In this document: positions 1 to 5,154 of the stretch, one piece after another
Layout of the letters: the number at the start of each line of letters is the position of its first letter
How positions within the stretch are numbered: position 1 is the first letter of the stretch
NCBI GenBank assembly: GCA_937894105.1
Contig: CALCTI010000125.1
Coordinates: 1-6,833, forward strand
Source of the DNA: an uncultured cyanobacterium
GTDB lineage: Bacteria > Cyanobacteriota > Cyanobacteriia > CACIAM-69d
Length of the DNA stretch: 6,833 nt
Reading direction: 5' to 3'
Position numbers and translations under genes: made by a program
The notes under the pieces: model-generated
The model's input: only the letters and a program-made list of their open reading frames with translations
What the model was told of the DNA's origin: nothing
The model's database searches: none

Positions 1-60
1 CAGCTCTCCCTCATTGTTAATTTCATAAATGCCATCGCTGAAATCATACAGTAGGCTGCC
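1..60 (-). pseudogene. In-frame continuation of the PP2C domain beyond the stop
   Basis: Read on the minus strand in the same frame as the gene at 61-987, these 60 bases have no stop and encode GSLLYDFSDGIYEINNEGEL. The FSDGIYEI segment is the normal next motif of RsbU/SpoIIE phosphatases, and its Asp is a metal ligand. The frame is preserved exactly across the TAA, so a base substitution fits better than an indel. The gene leaves the window at position 1, so its full length is unknown. Confidence 0.8.
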
Positions 61-987
61 TTAGGTAACGCTGTAGGTTTGGTCCGCATAATTGGCTTCG
101 GGAAACATACCAATGGGCAATCCCGGCGTCCGAAGTTTTTCTGGAATGACTTCGGTGTTTTGGGGGGCGGGGGTGAGGAGAATTGCAGGGGGATGACCGG
201 CGCTGGCGTAGCTAAGCTGGCGGGTTTTGGCGTGGTAAACCCCATACCAAACGGTGAAATATTTGTCGTTGCGATCGCTCATTTGGAACGCTTGGTTAAG
301 GGCTCCTAACACCTGGCTGGGCACGCCATAATCCAAGTTGGGAATGCTTTGGGAGCGCAATAAATTCAGCACGGATAAAGAGGGCAAAGCGGCTTTTAAT
401 CCGTGACCCGCAGCGTCGACCAAATAGACCACTAGGCGATCGCTGTCGAGCCAAAAATAATCAAAACAGTCGCCCCCCAACTTCCGAGAGGGAATAAACC
501 GAGAGTCGACCGCCACCGGCTGTTGTAAGGATTCAGGCAGCAGGGATGTTACGTAATCAGCCGCCTCCGCCAGTTCACCTTCCAGCAGACGCTTTTGGAT
601 ATTTAGATCCCGATTCAGCTGATGGAGACGCAATCCCGCCCGCACCCGCGCCTGAAGCTCTGTCATTTCAATGGGCTTCGATAGAAAATCATCGGCTCCG
701 GCGTCTAATCCTTTGACGCGATCGTCCACAGAGCCCAACGACGTTAGCAAAATAAAAAATGTACTGGATAGGGACGGCTCTTTTTTTACTAGCCGGCACA
801 CCTCGCTACCGTCCTGGTGAGGCATCATCCAGTCGCAGATAATCAAATCGGGCTGTTCCGTCTGCGCTTTCTGAAACCCCGCTAATCCGTCTGCTGCCAC
901 TAAGGTTTCATACCCGCGTTTTCGCAGCGTGCGTTCCAGAAGCAAGCGAATGGCAGGGTCGTCGTCAATAATCAGAATACGAAACAT
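61..987 (-). CDS. Response regulator fused to PP2C/SpoIIE-type serine phosphatase, cut short by an in-frame TAA
   Basis: The predicted 308-residue cytoplasmic protein has a CheY-like receiver at about residues 1-120: acidic pocket D8-D10, phosphoacceptor D52 in CDWMMP, T82 and K104 before P105. A helical linker follows (about 121-148), then an RsbU/SpoIIE-like PP2C phosphatase domain with metal-binding aspartates D173 (LGGD) and D191 (VDAAGHG), and a SAGHPP motif near residue 265. Such proteins usually dephosphorylate an anti-sigma antagonist (STAS protein) in partner switching, under control of receiver phosphorylation. The start is ATG at 985-987; no clear Shine-Dalgarno precedes it. The frame stops at TAA 61-63, but the next 20 codons (60 down to 1) continue the phosphatase domain, including the FSDG motif with the third metal-binding Asp. 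The product as read therefore lacks part of its active site. It may be a fresh pseudogene, a base-call error or a readthrough case. Family assignment is firm; activity is uncertain. Confidence 0.9.
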   Translation of the reverse strand: MFRILIIDDDPAIRLLLERTLRKRGYETLVAADGLAGFQKAQTEQPDLIICDWMMPHQDGSEVCRLVKKEPSLSSTFFILLTSLGSVDDRVKGLDAGADDFLSKPIEMTELQARVRAGLRLHQLNRDLNIQKRLLEGELAEAADYVTSLLPESLQQPVAVDSRFIPSRKLGGDCFDYFWLDSDRLVVYLVDAAGHGLKAALPSLSVLNLLRSQSIPNLDYGVPSQVLGALNQAFQMSDRNDKYFTVWYGVYHAKTRQLSYASAGHPPAILLTPAPQNTEVIPEKLRTPGLPIGMFPEANYADQTYSVT

Positions 988-1022
988 AGTCTAGGGTGAG
1001 ATTTAGGATGGCTATTGCATTG

Positions 1023-1056
1023 AGCCGAGCGTCCTTAGCCGAGCATACTTAGCCAG
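1023..1056. repeat. 14-bp tandem repeat, about 2.4 copies
   Basis: Unit 1 (1023-1036, AGCCGAGCGTCCTT) and unit 2 (1037-1050, AGCCGAGCATACTT) differ at two positions. A third partial unit begins AGCCAG at 1051. The array lies 36-69 bp upstream of the phosphatase start codon, where an operator or promoter-proximal regulator site could sit. Function is unknown. Confidence 0.65.
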
Positions 1057-1179
1057 AAACGTAATTTAACCCTGAAGATAGTAGCGTTTGAAGGTGGTTT
1101 TAAATCTTTATGGAAAACGTGTGGAGGACTTTGTAAAGGTTTAGCTTGGTTCGTGTCGCCCCGAAGCGTTTTACAAATC

Positions 1180-1194
1180 AAGCTTTGAAAGCTT
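1180..1194. other. 15-bp perfect palindrome, possible operator
   Basis: AAGCTTTGAAAGCTT is an exact inverted repeat of two 7-bp arms around a single G. It lies in the divergent intergenic region about 190 bp from the phosphatase start. Its symmetry would suit a dimeric DNA-binding protein. It is AT-rich and has no T-run after it, so it is not a terminator. Confidence 0.35.
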
Positions 1195-1287
1195 TACGCA
1201 ATAAGGAATGGCATACCCGAAAAAGTAAAACATCTAAGGGTTGGAATTGTTGTAATAGCTAAACGGCAGCCTTACTGATGGCGGACC

Positions 1288-1437
1288 TTAGGGGATCTCA
1301 TTAATTAAAGCTCCAAGGCTTAAGCCATGAGGGTTACAACCCCTAGCCTATTTTTAAATAGGGTGCGGCCCTCGCCAGTGGGTAAGGCTGCTGGATTTAA
1401 GGTAAGGCTGCTGGATTTAATTAGTGACATACCCTAG
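1288..1437. repeat. Dispersed palindromic (MITE- or REP-like) element, copy 1
   Basis: The ends form an imperfect inverted repeat: 1288-1309 matches the reverse complement of 1416-1437 at 18 of 22 positions, with two of the four differences being G-T wobbles. Inside lie a small hairpin (GGGT 1331-1334, ACCC 1339-1342), a palindromic AT stretch (1347-1362) and the block GTAAGGCTGCTGG. The second copy (4345-4475) has the same order of parts and the same CCCTAG end. Similarity may extend left to about 1265. No open frame or transposase is present, so if mobile it would be non-autonomous. Confidence 0.7.
1381..1420. repeat. Exact 20-bp tandem duplication inside the palindromic element
   Basis: Bases 1381-1400 (GGTAAGGCTGCTGGATTTAA) are repeated without change at 1401-1420. 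The equivalent place in copy 2 (about 4439-4458) has only one unit, so this is a local duplication and not part of the basic element. Perfect identity suggests it is recent. Confidence 0.9.
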
Positions 1438-1707
1438 TAGCTGCAAGGCTAGCAAAGTTGGGTGACCATAGTCGCAATGAGTATTCTTTGGAAACTTACG
1501 AATTCCAGCCAGTAGCTGCGTCGCTCTTCTAGGGTAACTGTCCATTTGATTCAAAAGTACGGATTTCACCATTAGAAAAGGTCTGTGATTTTTAAGGCTA
1601 TTTCTTGGGGGCGTTGATCACTGCGGTAAAGCAAGGGTGATTAATTGGGCACTGTAGACTGGGGACGTACCGCACTGCCTTGTTTGTAGCTTTTTTCCGT
1701 TAGGTTA

Positions 1708-2172
1708 TTGTTGCCTGCTGTGGATATTTCTTTGCGATCAACGTTGATAGCGCCAACCCGACGCGACGCGTTGAATCGTGTGTTGAATTGGGCTGAATGT
1801 TTTCGCGGGAAGCCGCTGGCGAGTATTTTTTCCTTTGATCCCATTTCCAACGAGGTATGGCTACGGTACAAAATGGCGCTGGCGGAGGGATTTACGAATG
1901 TGGTTCGCCATGCCCATGAGGGGCTGCCGCCGGAAACGCCCATTGAGCTTCGGGTTCAGATAGAAGCGAGTCGTTTGGCCTTACAAATTTGGGATATGGG
2001 ACCGCCGTTTGATTTTCAGGGAGAGTTAGAGGCGCTGTTGGCTCAGCCCCGTCCTCGTCCACCGGCGGCGGGGGGGTACGGTTTTGCAATTTTGTATCAG
2101 GCGGCGGATGAATGGGAGTATGGGCGAGGGGCAGATCAGCGTAATTGTTTGACGCTGGTGTGGAATTTGTAG
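1708..2172 (+). CDS. RsbW-like ATP-binding protein (GHKL/HATPase_c_2), anti-sigma/serine kinase type
   Basis: The 154-residue soluble protein has the Bergerat ATP-binding fold: N box ALAEGFTNVVRHAH (E60, N64, H68), G1 box WDMGPPFD (D96, G98) and a G2 box GGYG (122-125), ending in a short strand NCLTLVWNL. Relatives are small kinases that bind a sigma factor or other target and phosphorylate a STAS antagonist, opposing a PP2C phosphatase such as the one encoded divergently at 61-987. There is no ATG before the N box. The frame is open from 1690, so the start must be TTG at 1708 or 1711 or GTG at 1720; AGG at 1702-1704 best suits TTG 1711. The creatininase-family gene begins 30 bp downstream, probably in the same transcript. 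The G2 box has Tyr where family members often have Arg. The domain is clear; the partner proteins are not in the window. Confidence 0.85.
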   Translation: MLPAVDISLRSTLIAPTRRDALNRVLNWAECFRGKPLASIFSFDPISNEVWLRYKMALAEGFTNVVRHAHEGLPPETPIELRVQIEASRLALQIWDMGPPFDFQGELEALLAQPRPRPPAAGGYGFAILYQAADEWEYGRGADQRNCLTLVWNL

Positions 2173-2202
2173 CCGTGGCGAAGAGGTTCTGGGGTAGTTC
2201 TA

Positions 2203-3087
2203 ATGGTGAGGTTGCCAACTTCCCGTGATTTTTCTGCGCTGACCTGGGCGGAGGTGGCGGCGTTGCCTAATGCCGGTCACACGGTGTTGGTCTTGCCCAT
2301 TGGGGCGATCGAGCAGCATGGACACCATTTGCCGTTGAAGGTAGATGGGGCGATCGCCTCAGAAATTTTAAACCGAGCATTGACCCGGCTGGACCCATCA
2401 ATTCCCGCTTACGCATTGCCCCTGTTGCCCTATGGCAAGTCCAATGAGCATTTGGGCTTTCCGGGGACGATTTCTTTGAGCGCCCAAACTTTGCTAGCGA
2501 CGGTGATGGAAATTGGGGAGAGCGTTTATCGGGCAGGGTTTCGGCGGTTGGTGATAATGAATGGGCACGGGGGGCAGCCCCAGGTGCTGGAAATTGCGGC
2601 GACAGATTTACGGGTTAAGTTTCCCGATTTTTATACGTTTGCTTGGTTTGTGTGGCGAGGCGCTCCAAGGTACAAGCGATTTTTGACGGAGCGCGAGGGG
2701 CGCGAGGGGCTCCATGGGGGGGCTGCCGAAACGAGCTTGATGTTGGCGCTGGATTCGGATGCGGTGCGAGAGAGTCGGGCGATGGCGGAGTACCCTAAGT
2801 TGGCGGGCGATGCGGGTACTGGGGCGATCGGGGTTAAAGGTCCGACGGCGGCAGCTTGGCGCACGGAAGATTTAAGCCATACCGGGGTAATTGGGGATCC
2901 TACTGGGGCGAGCTTGGAGATTGGGGAAAAGTTGTTGGAAGAATTGGTGAGCGGCTGGGTGGAGCTGATTGGAGCGGCTCATCAGTTTGAGTTTTTGGGC
3001 GGCGGGGAGATTTCTGGGAATCCCCCACAAGAAGAGCTAGGAGGGGCGGCTGGCAATGCGATCAATAATGCGCAGGGACACCAGTAG
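2203..3087 (+). CDS. Creatininase-family metal-dependent amidohydrolase
   Basis: This 294-residue protein carries the family hallmarks: IGAIEQHGHHLPLKVDG (likely metal ligands E37, H39, D48), MNGHGG (H122) and LHGGAAETS (E176). The family includes creatinine amidohydrolase and several C-N bond hydrolases in cofactor pathways, so the substrate cannot be told from sequence alone. True creatininases, as I recall them, have NGHYEN where this has NGHGGQ, so creatinine itself is a poor guess. The start is ATG at 2203, with GGGG at 2191-2194 as a weak ribosome site; GTG at 2206 is an alternative. It follows the RsbW-like gene by 30 bp on the same strand. The last 30 or so residues are Gly/Asn/Gln-rich, resemble nothing I know in the family, and are read from DNA that also encodes the end of the opposite gene (3037-3087). 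No signal peptide; cytoplasmic. Confidence 0.9.
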   Translation: MVRLPTSRDFSALTWAEVAALPNAGHTVLVLPIGAIEQHGHHLPLKVDGAIASEILNRALTRLDPSIPAYALPLLPYGKSNEHLGFPGTISLSAQTLLATVMEIGESVYRAGFRRLVIMNGHGGQPQVLEIAATDLRVKFPDFYTFAWFVWRGAPRYKRFLTEREGREGLHGGAAETSLMLALDSDAVRESRAMAEYPKLAGDAGTGAIGVKGPTAAAWRTEDLSHTGVIGDPTGASLEIGEKLLEELVSGWVELIGAAHQFEFLGGGEISGNPPQEELGGAAGNAINNAQGHQ

Positions 3088-3600
3088 ACCGGCGAAGTGG
3101 GCTACCAAGGTGTGGGTGTTGCCGAGGACGACGAAGATATCGAGAGGTTGGACAAATTTGCTGGGGTCGAGGGCGGCGACGTTGATGGCGTTGGGTTGCA
3201 CCAGGGCTTTGGCGAGTAAATTGCCGGTGATGGCCTCGGCTCCCATTAGGGCGCTGGCAAGTCCGCCTATGTTGACTAAAATATTGAACCGCAGCAGTTT
3301 TAGGGTTTCGGCGCGGCTGGGGCGGACGTTTTTCGGGGCCAACAGTCGGCGACCGTAGGCGGTATTGCGAAAGGTTTTGTAGGCGCTGAAGTAGAGGATT
3401 CCTACCGCGATCGCCGCAAACAATAGCCCTGCTCCGGTGCCTGGGCTACTGGCTCCAGGATTACCCGCTCGAGGTAACACTGCTGCGGCCGAAAACAGCA
3501 AAATAATCGTGGAAATCACGCCAAGGATCACCTGCACCCAAAAGCCAATCCAACTGGTGCGGATTATCATTCTCGAAGCTTCGGCAGCGGGATTCGACAC
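3037..3600 (-). CDS. DUF3611 membrane protein (TIC21/PIC1-like)
   Basis: This 187-residue integral membrane protein has four probable spans at about 17-42, 57-74, 105-126 and 156-178. The basic loop with FRNTAYGRRLLAP (77-89), the stretch LRFNILVNIGGLASALMGAEAITG (103-126) and the C-terminal NTHTLVAHFAGLLVSLRIIDRI are what I associate with the cyanobacterial DUF3611 family. Its chloroplast relative TIC21/PIC1 has been linked to protein import and to iron transport at the inner envelope; the bacterial role is unsettled. The start is GTG at 3598-3600, chosen because AGGAG lies seven bases upstream (3608-3612). It is separated from the spy-like cluster by a terminator, so it probably has its own promoter. 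Its last 51 bases overlap the convergent creatininase-family gene. Confidence 0.85.
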   Translation of the reverse strand: MSNPAAEASRMIIRTSWIGFWVQVILGVISTIILLFSAAAVLPRAGNPGASSPGTGAGLLFAAIAVGILYFSAYKTFRNTAYGRRLLAPKNVRPSRAETLKLLRFNILVNIGGLASALMGAEAITGNLLAKALVQPNAINVAALDPSKFVQPLDIFVVLGNTHTLVAHFAGLLVSLRIIDRIASRPS

Positions 3601-3607
3601 GGATTCA

Positions 3608-3612
3608 CTCCT
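3608..3612 (-). promoter_or_regulatory. Shine-Dalgarno AGGAG fixing a GTG start
   Basis: On the minus strand AGGAG is followed by seven bases and then GTG (3600-3598). This is one of the two strongest ribosome sites seen in the window and decides the non-ATG start of the DUF3611 gene. Confidence 0.75.
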
Positions 3613-3662
3613 GGGCGTACTGTCCAGATTCCAATTTACAACGGCTTTCTAATGATGACGCC

Positions 3663-3711
3663 AAAAAACTTCCCCGGAGAACCGACGCAAAGCCAGTTTC
3701 TCGGGAAAGTT
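3663..3711 (-). terminator. Rho-independent terminator after the spy-like cluster
   Basis: On the minus strand, the arm 3711-3696 (AACTTTCCCGAGAAAC) pairs with 3682-3667 (GTTCTCCGGGGAAGTT) with one bulged base and one wobble, around a 13-base loop. It runs into six T residues (plus-strand A-run 3663-3668). It lies 42 bp past the stop of the last spy-like gene and upstream of the DUF3611 gene, so it should end the sigma/anti-sigma/spy transcript. Confidence 0.85.
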
Positions 3712-3752
3712 ACAGTCAGTTGGTATAGAGTTACAGCCGGAACTGGAGGAGA

Positions 3753-4265
3753 TTATTGCTGCCGTTGACCCCGCTGAGGTCGCTGGCGCTGTTGCCCCTG
3801 GGGACCTCCCTGACCCTGTTGGCGGCGGGCGCGTCGCTCTTCCATCAGTTGCTCCGCCTGTTGCCGTTGGGCTGGGGTTAGCACGGCAAACATTGCTTCA
3901 CGCGCTTCGGATCGCAGATCTTTCATTTCAGTGCGAATTGCCTGGCGCTGTTGTTCATCGGCATTTTGGGCGCGCGATCGCAACGCCTGGAATTGGGGAC
4001 GATAGCGATCGCGAATGGCGCTAATTTCAGTCTTTTGCGCCTCGGTCAGATTGAGTTGCTCCATCAAGCGCTGACCGCCTCCCCGTCGTCGCCCACCGCC
4101 GCGCTGGACCAGGTAGGTCGTCGAATCAACGGTTTCCAGTTGAGTGTTGCTAGAGGTGGACGTGGCGGCGATCGCCTTAGCTCCATCCAAAACAGACAGG
4201 GCAGAGAGGGCAACGCCGATGGAAAGGCAACCAGCGGTAATCAAAGAGAATTTACGGTTAGACAT
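3753..4265 (-). CDS. Exported Spy/CpxP-like LTxxQ protein 1
   Basis: With the start at ATG 4263-4265 the protein has 170 residues and opens with a Sec signal peptide (basic MSNRK, hydrophobic core to about residue 26, likely cleavage after AIA at 31-33). The mature part has two LTxxQ motifs, LTEAQ (73-77) and LTPAQ (129-133), in Arg/Gln/Glu-rich helices, the pattern of periplasmic Spy/CpxP/ZraP proteins that act as chaperones or envelope-stress sensors. A Gly-Arg linker (55-66) precedes the helices, and a Gln/Arg/Gly-rich tail (144-170) is probably disordered and strongly basic. An upstream ATG at 4338-4340 would add 25 residues ahead of the signal peptide, partly inside or next to a repeat element, so I reject it. 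No clear Shine-Dalgarno is seen. It is last in the ECF sigma cluster and paralogous to the gene at 4472-5083, sharing the N-terminal pattern NxKxSLIxAG and a DST-YL-Q block. Confidence 0.85.
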   Translation of the reverse strand: MSNRKFSLITAGCLSIGVALSALSVLDGAKAIAATSTSSNTQLETVDSTTYLVQRGGGRRRGGGQRLMEQLNLTEAQKTEISAIRDRYRPQFQALRSRAQNADEQQRQAIRTEMKDLRSEAREAMFAVLTPAQRQQAEQLMEERRARRQQGQGGPQGQQRQRPQRGQRQQ

Positions 4266-4344
4266 AATCGTTAGTGCTTGGAGTTTAGGTTGAAATATTG
4301 AACTATTCGACAGATGCAGCCTGTAAAGGGTGGCATTCACAGCA

Positions 4345-4475
4345 CTTGGGCTGCCATCAATTAAATCTCTGAGTTAAGAGCCGTGAGGGTTTCAGCCCCT
4401 AGCATTTTTATTTTTAAAGGGCGCGTACTTCCCACTGGGTAAGGCTGTTGGAGCTTAATTGATGAAATACCCTAG
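4345..4475. repeat. Dispersed palindromic (MITE- or REP-like) element, copy 2
   Basis: The order of parts matches copy 1 (1288-1437): a left arm with CATCAATTAA (4355-4364), a small hairpin GGGT/GCCC (4387-4390 with 4395-4398), an AT stretch, CACTGGGTAAGGCTG, a right arm TTAATTGATG (4455-4464), and the end TACCCTAG. The two 10-base arms pair perfectly. The element sits between the two spy-like genes, and the CTA in its terminal CCCTAG is, on the minus strand, the TAG stop (4472-4474) of the upstream one. Similarity may extend left to about 4316. Confidence 0.7.
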
Positions 4476-5083
4476 AGTTCGCCGCCCTGGGGAACTTCAC
4501 CGGGACCACCGCCGCGACGTCCACCACCTCGGGCACGGCCGCCGCCTCGATTCCCCCGACGCTCTGCCCGCTCCGCCATCTGCTGAGCCATTTGCTGGCG
4601 CTGCTCTGGGGTGAGAATGGCCCGCATTTCCAACAGGCTTTCAAACTTGAGGTTGCCCTTGGACTGACGCAGTTGCTGCATTTTCTGGTGCTGGCTGCGC
4701 AGTTGGTCGTCGCTGGTGCTGGGGTTGCCCATTAGCTGGCGCATTTGGTCCTTGGCAGCTTTAGCTTCGGTGCGCTGCTGCTCCATTTGGGGACGATATT
4801 TCTCCTTAATTGCCCGCATTTCCGTTTGCTGAGCGTCGGTCAGGTTCAAATCTCGCAGCCAGCCAGGACCGCTGCGACGTCCTCCGCGTCCGCGACCTTC
4901 GCCGTCGGGACCCCGTTGTTCCCCTTGGGCCAGGTAGGTGGAATCGGTGGATTCCATTTGCGCGCCGCCGTTGGTGGAGTTGGCGGTGGCATCCAAACCA
5001 AGACCCAGGTGGGGAAGGTATGCAAGGGTGGCACCAGCGAGGAGAGAACCAGCAGCAATCAGGGAAATTTTTTGATTAAACAT
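4472..5083 (-). CDS. Exported Spy/CpxP-like LTxxQ protein 2 with RGG-like tail
   Basis: The 203-residue protein starts at ATG 5081-5083, has a signal peptide (MFNQK, hydrophobic core 6-30, probable cleavage after ATA at 32-34) and two LTxxQ motifs, LTDAQ (81-85) and LTPEQ (157-161). The helices between them are rich in Gln, Met, Lys and Arg, as in Spy/CpxP. A Gly-Arg linker lies at 57-74, and the C-terminal tail from residue 175 is Gly/Arg repeats ending in a short acidic stretch. There are no cysteines and only two histidines (H25, H132), so His/Cys metal binding as in ZraP or CnrX is unlikely. It follows the anti-sigma gene by 71 bp; a weak GGA (5092-5094 on plus) may serve as ribosome site. 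Its stop codon lies in the end of a repeat element. It is likely part of the sigma-factor regulon and a tandem paralogue of the gene at 3753-4265. Confidence 0.85.
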   Translation of the reverse strand: MFNQKISLIAAGSLLAGATLAYLPHLGLGLDATANSTNGGAQMESTDSTYLAQGEQRGPDGEGRGRGGRRSGPGWLRDLNLTDAQQTEMRAIKEKYRPQMEQQRTEAKAAKDQMRQLMGNPSTSDDQLRSQHQKMQQLRQSKGNLKFESLLEMRAILTPEQRQQMAQQMAERAERRGNRGGGRARGGGRRGGGPGEVPQGGEL

Positions 5084-5091
5084 GGTATTTT

Positions 5092-5113
5092 TCCGGTGAG
5101 TATCCGGTGAGTA
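5092..5113. repeat. 11-bp exact tandem duplication in the leader of spy-like gene 2
   Basis: TCCGGTGAGTA occurs twice without a gap (5092-5102 and 5103-5113), 9 bp upstream of the ATG at 5083. On the minus strand the second unit places the weak GGA of one copy near the usual ribosome-site distance. It may be simple slippage. Confidence 0.85.
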
Positions 5114-5154
5114 TGAACCGGATTGAATGGGTTCGAAGTGAATTTGCGTTGGAC

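Larger units (their letters stand above)
988..1707. other. 720-bp divergent intergenic region without a convincing gene
   Basis: This region separates the minus-strand phosphatase gene from the plus-strand ATP-binding protein gene, so it should hold promoters for both. No open frame with a recognisable protein was seen, and no tRNA-like T-arm. It contains a 14-bp tandem repeat (1023-1056), a 15-bp palindrome (1180-1194) and a palindromic dispersed element (1288-1437). About 1438-1690 is featureless to my eye apart from two occurrences of AGTAGCTG (1436 and 1511 region) and a CTAGGGTA near 1540 that resembles the element end. I could not place promoters with confidence. Confidence 0.6.

Noticed and set aside
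55..70. Frameshift as the cause of the early stop in the phosphatase gene
   Set aside because: The conserved FSDG sequence downstream is in exactly the same frame as the upstream part, so an insertion or deletion is not needed; a substitution explains it.
988..1690. tRNA or small RNA gene in the long intergenic region
   Set aside because: No T-loop consensus, cloverleaf arms or hairpin with T-run was visible; the palindromic element explains the main folded structure.
1641..2218. Minus-strand open frames across the kinase gene
   Set aside because: They are Pro/Ala/Ser-rich antisense frames without recognisable motifs, opposite a gene with clear ATP-binding boxes.
4226..4232. Lipobox (TAGC, Cys13) in spy-like protein 1, making it a lipoprotein
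   Set aside because: The hydrophobic stretch before the Cys is too short and position -3 is Thr; a normal signal peptide with an AIA site follows.
4266..4340. Longer spy-like protein 1 starting at ATG 4338-4340
   Set aside because: It would place 25 polar residues before a good signal peptide, has no ribosome site, and runs through DNA next to or inside the repeat element.
4745..5110. Plus-strand open frames opposite spy-like gene 2
   Set aside because: They mirror the Gly/Arg-coding GC-rich stretches of the real gene and have no domain, signal or ribosome site.
5115..5134. Second ECF promoter for spy-like gene 2 using GAACC at 5134-5130 (minus strand)
   Set aside because: GAACC and GGTTC form a 5-bp inverted repeat with a 10-bp spacer, but at 17-19 bases no TCTAA-like -10 follows.
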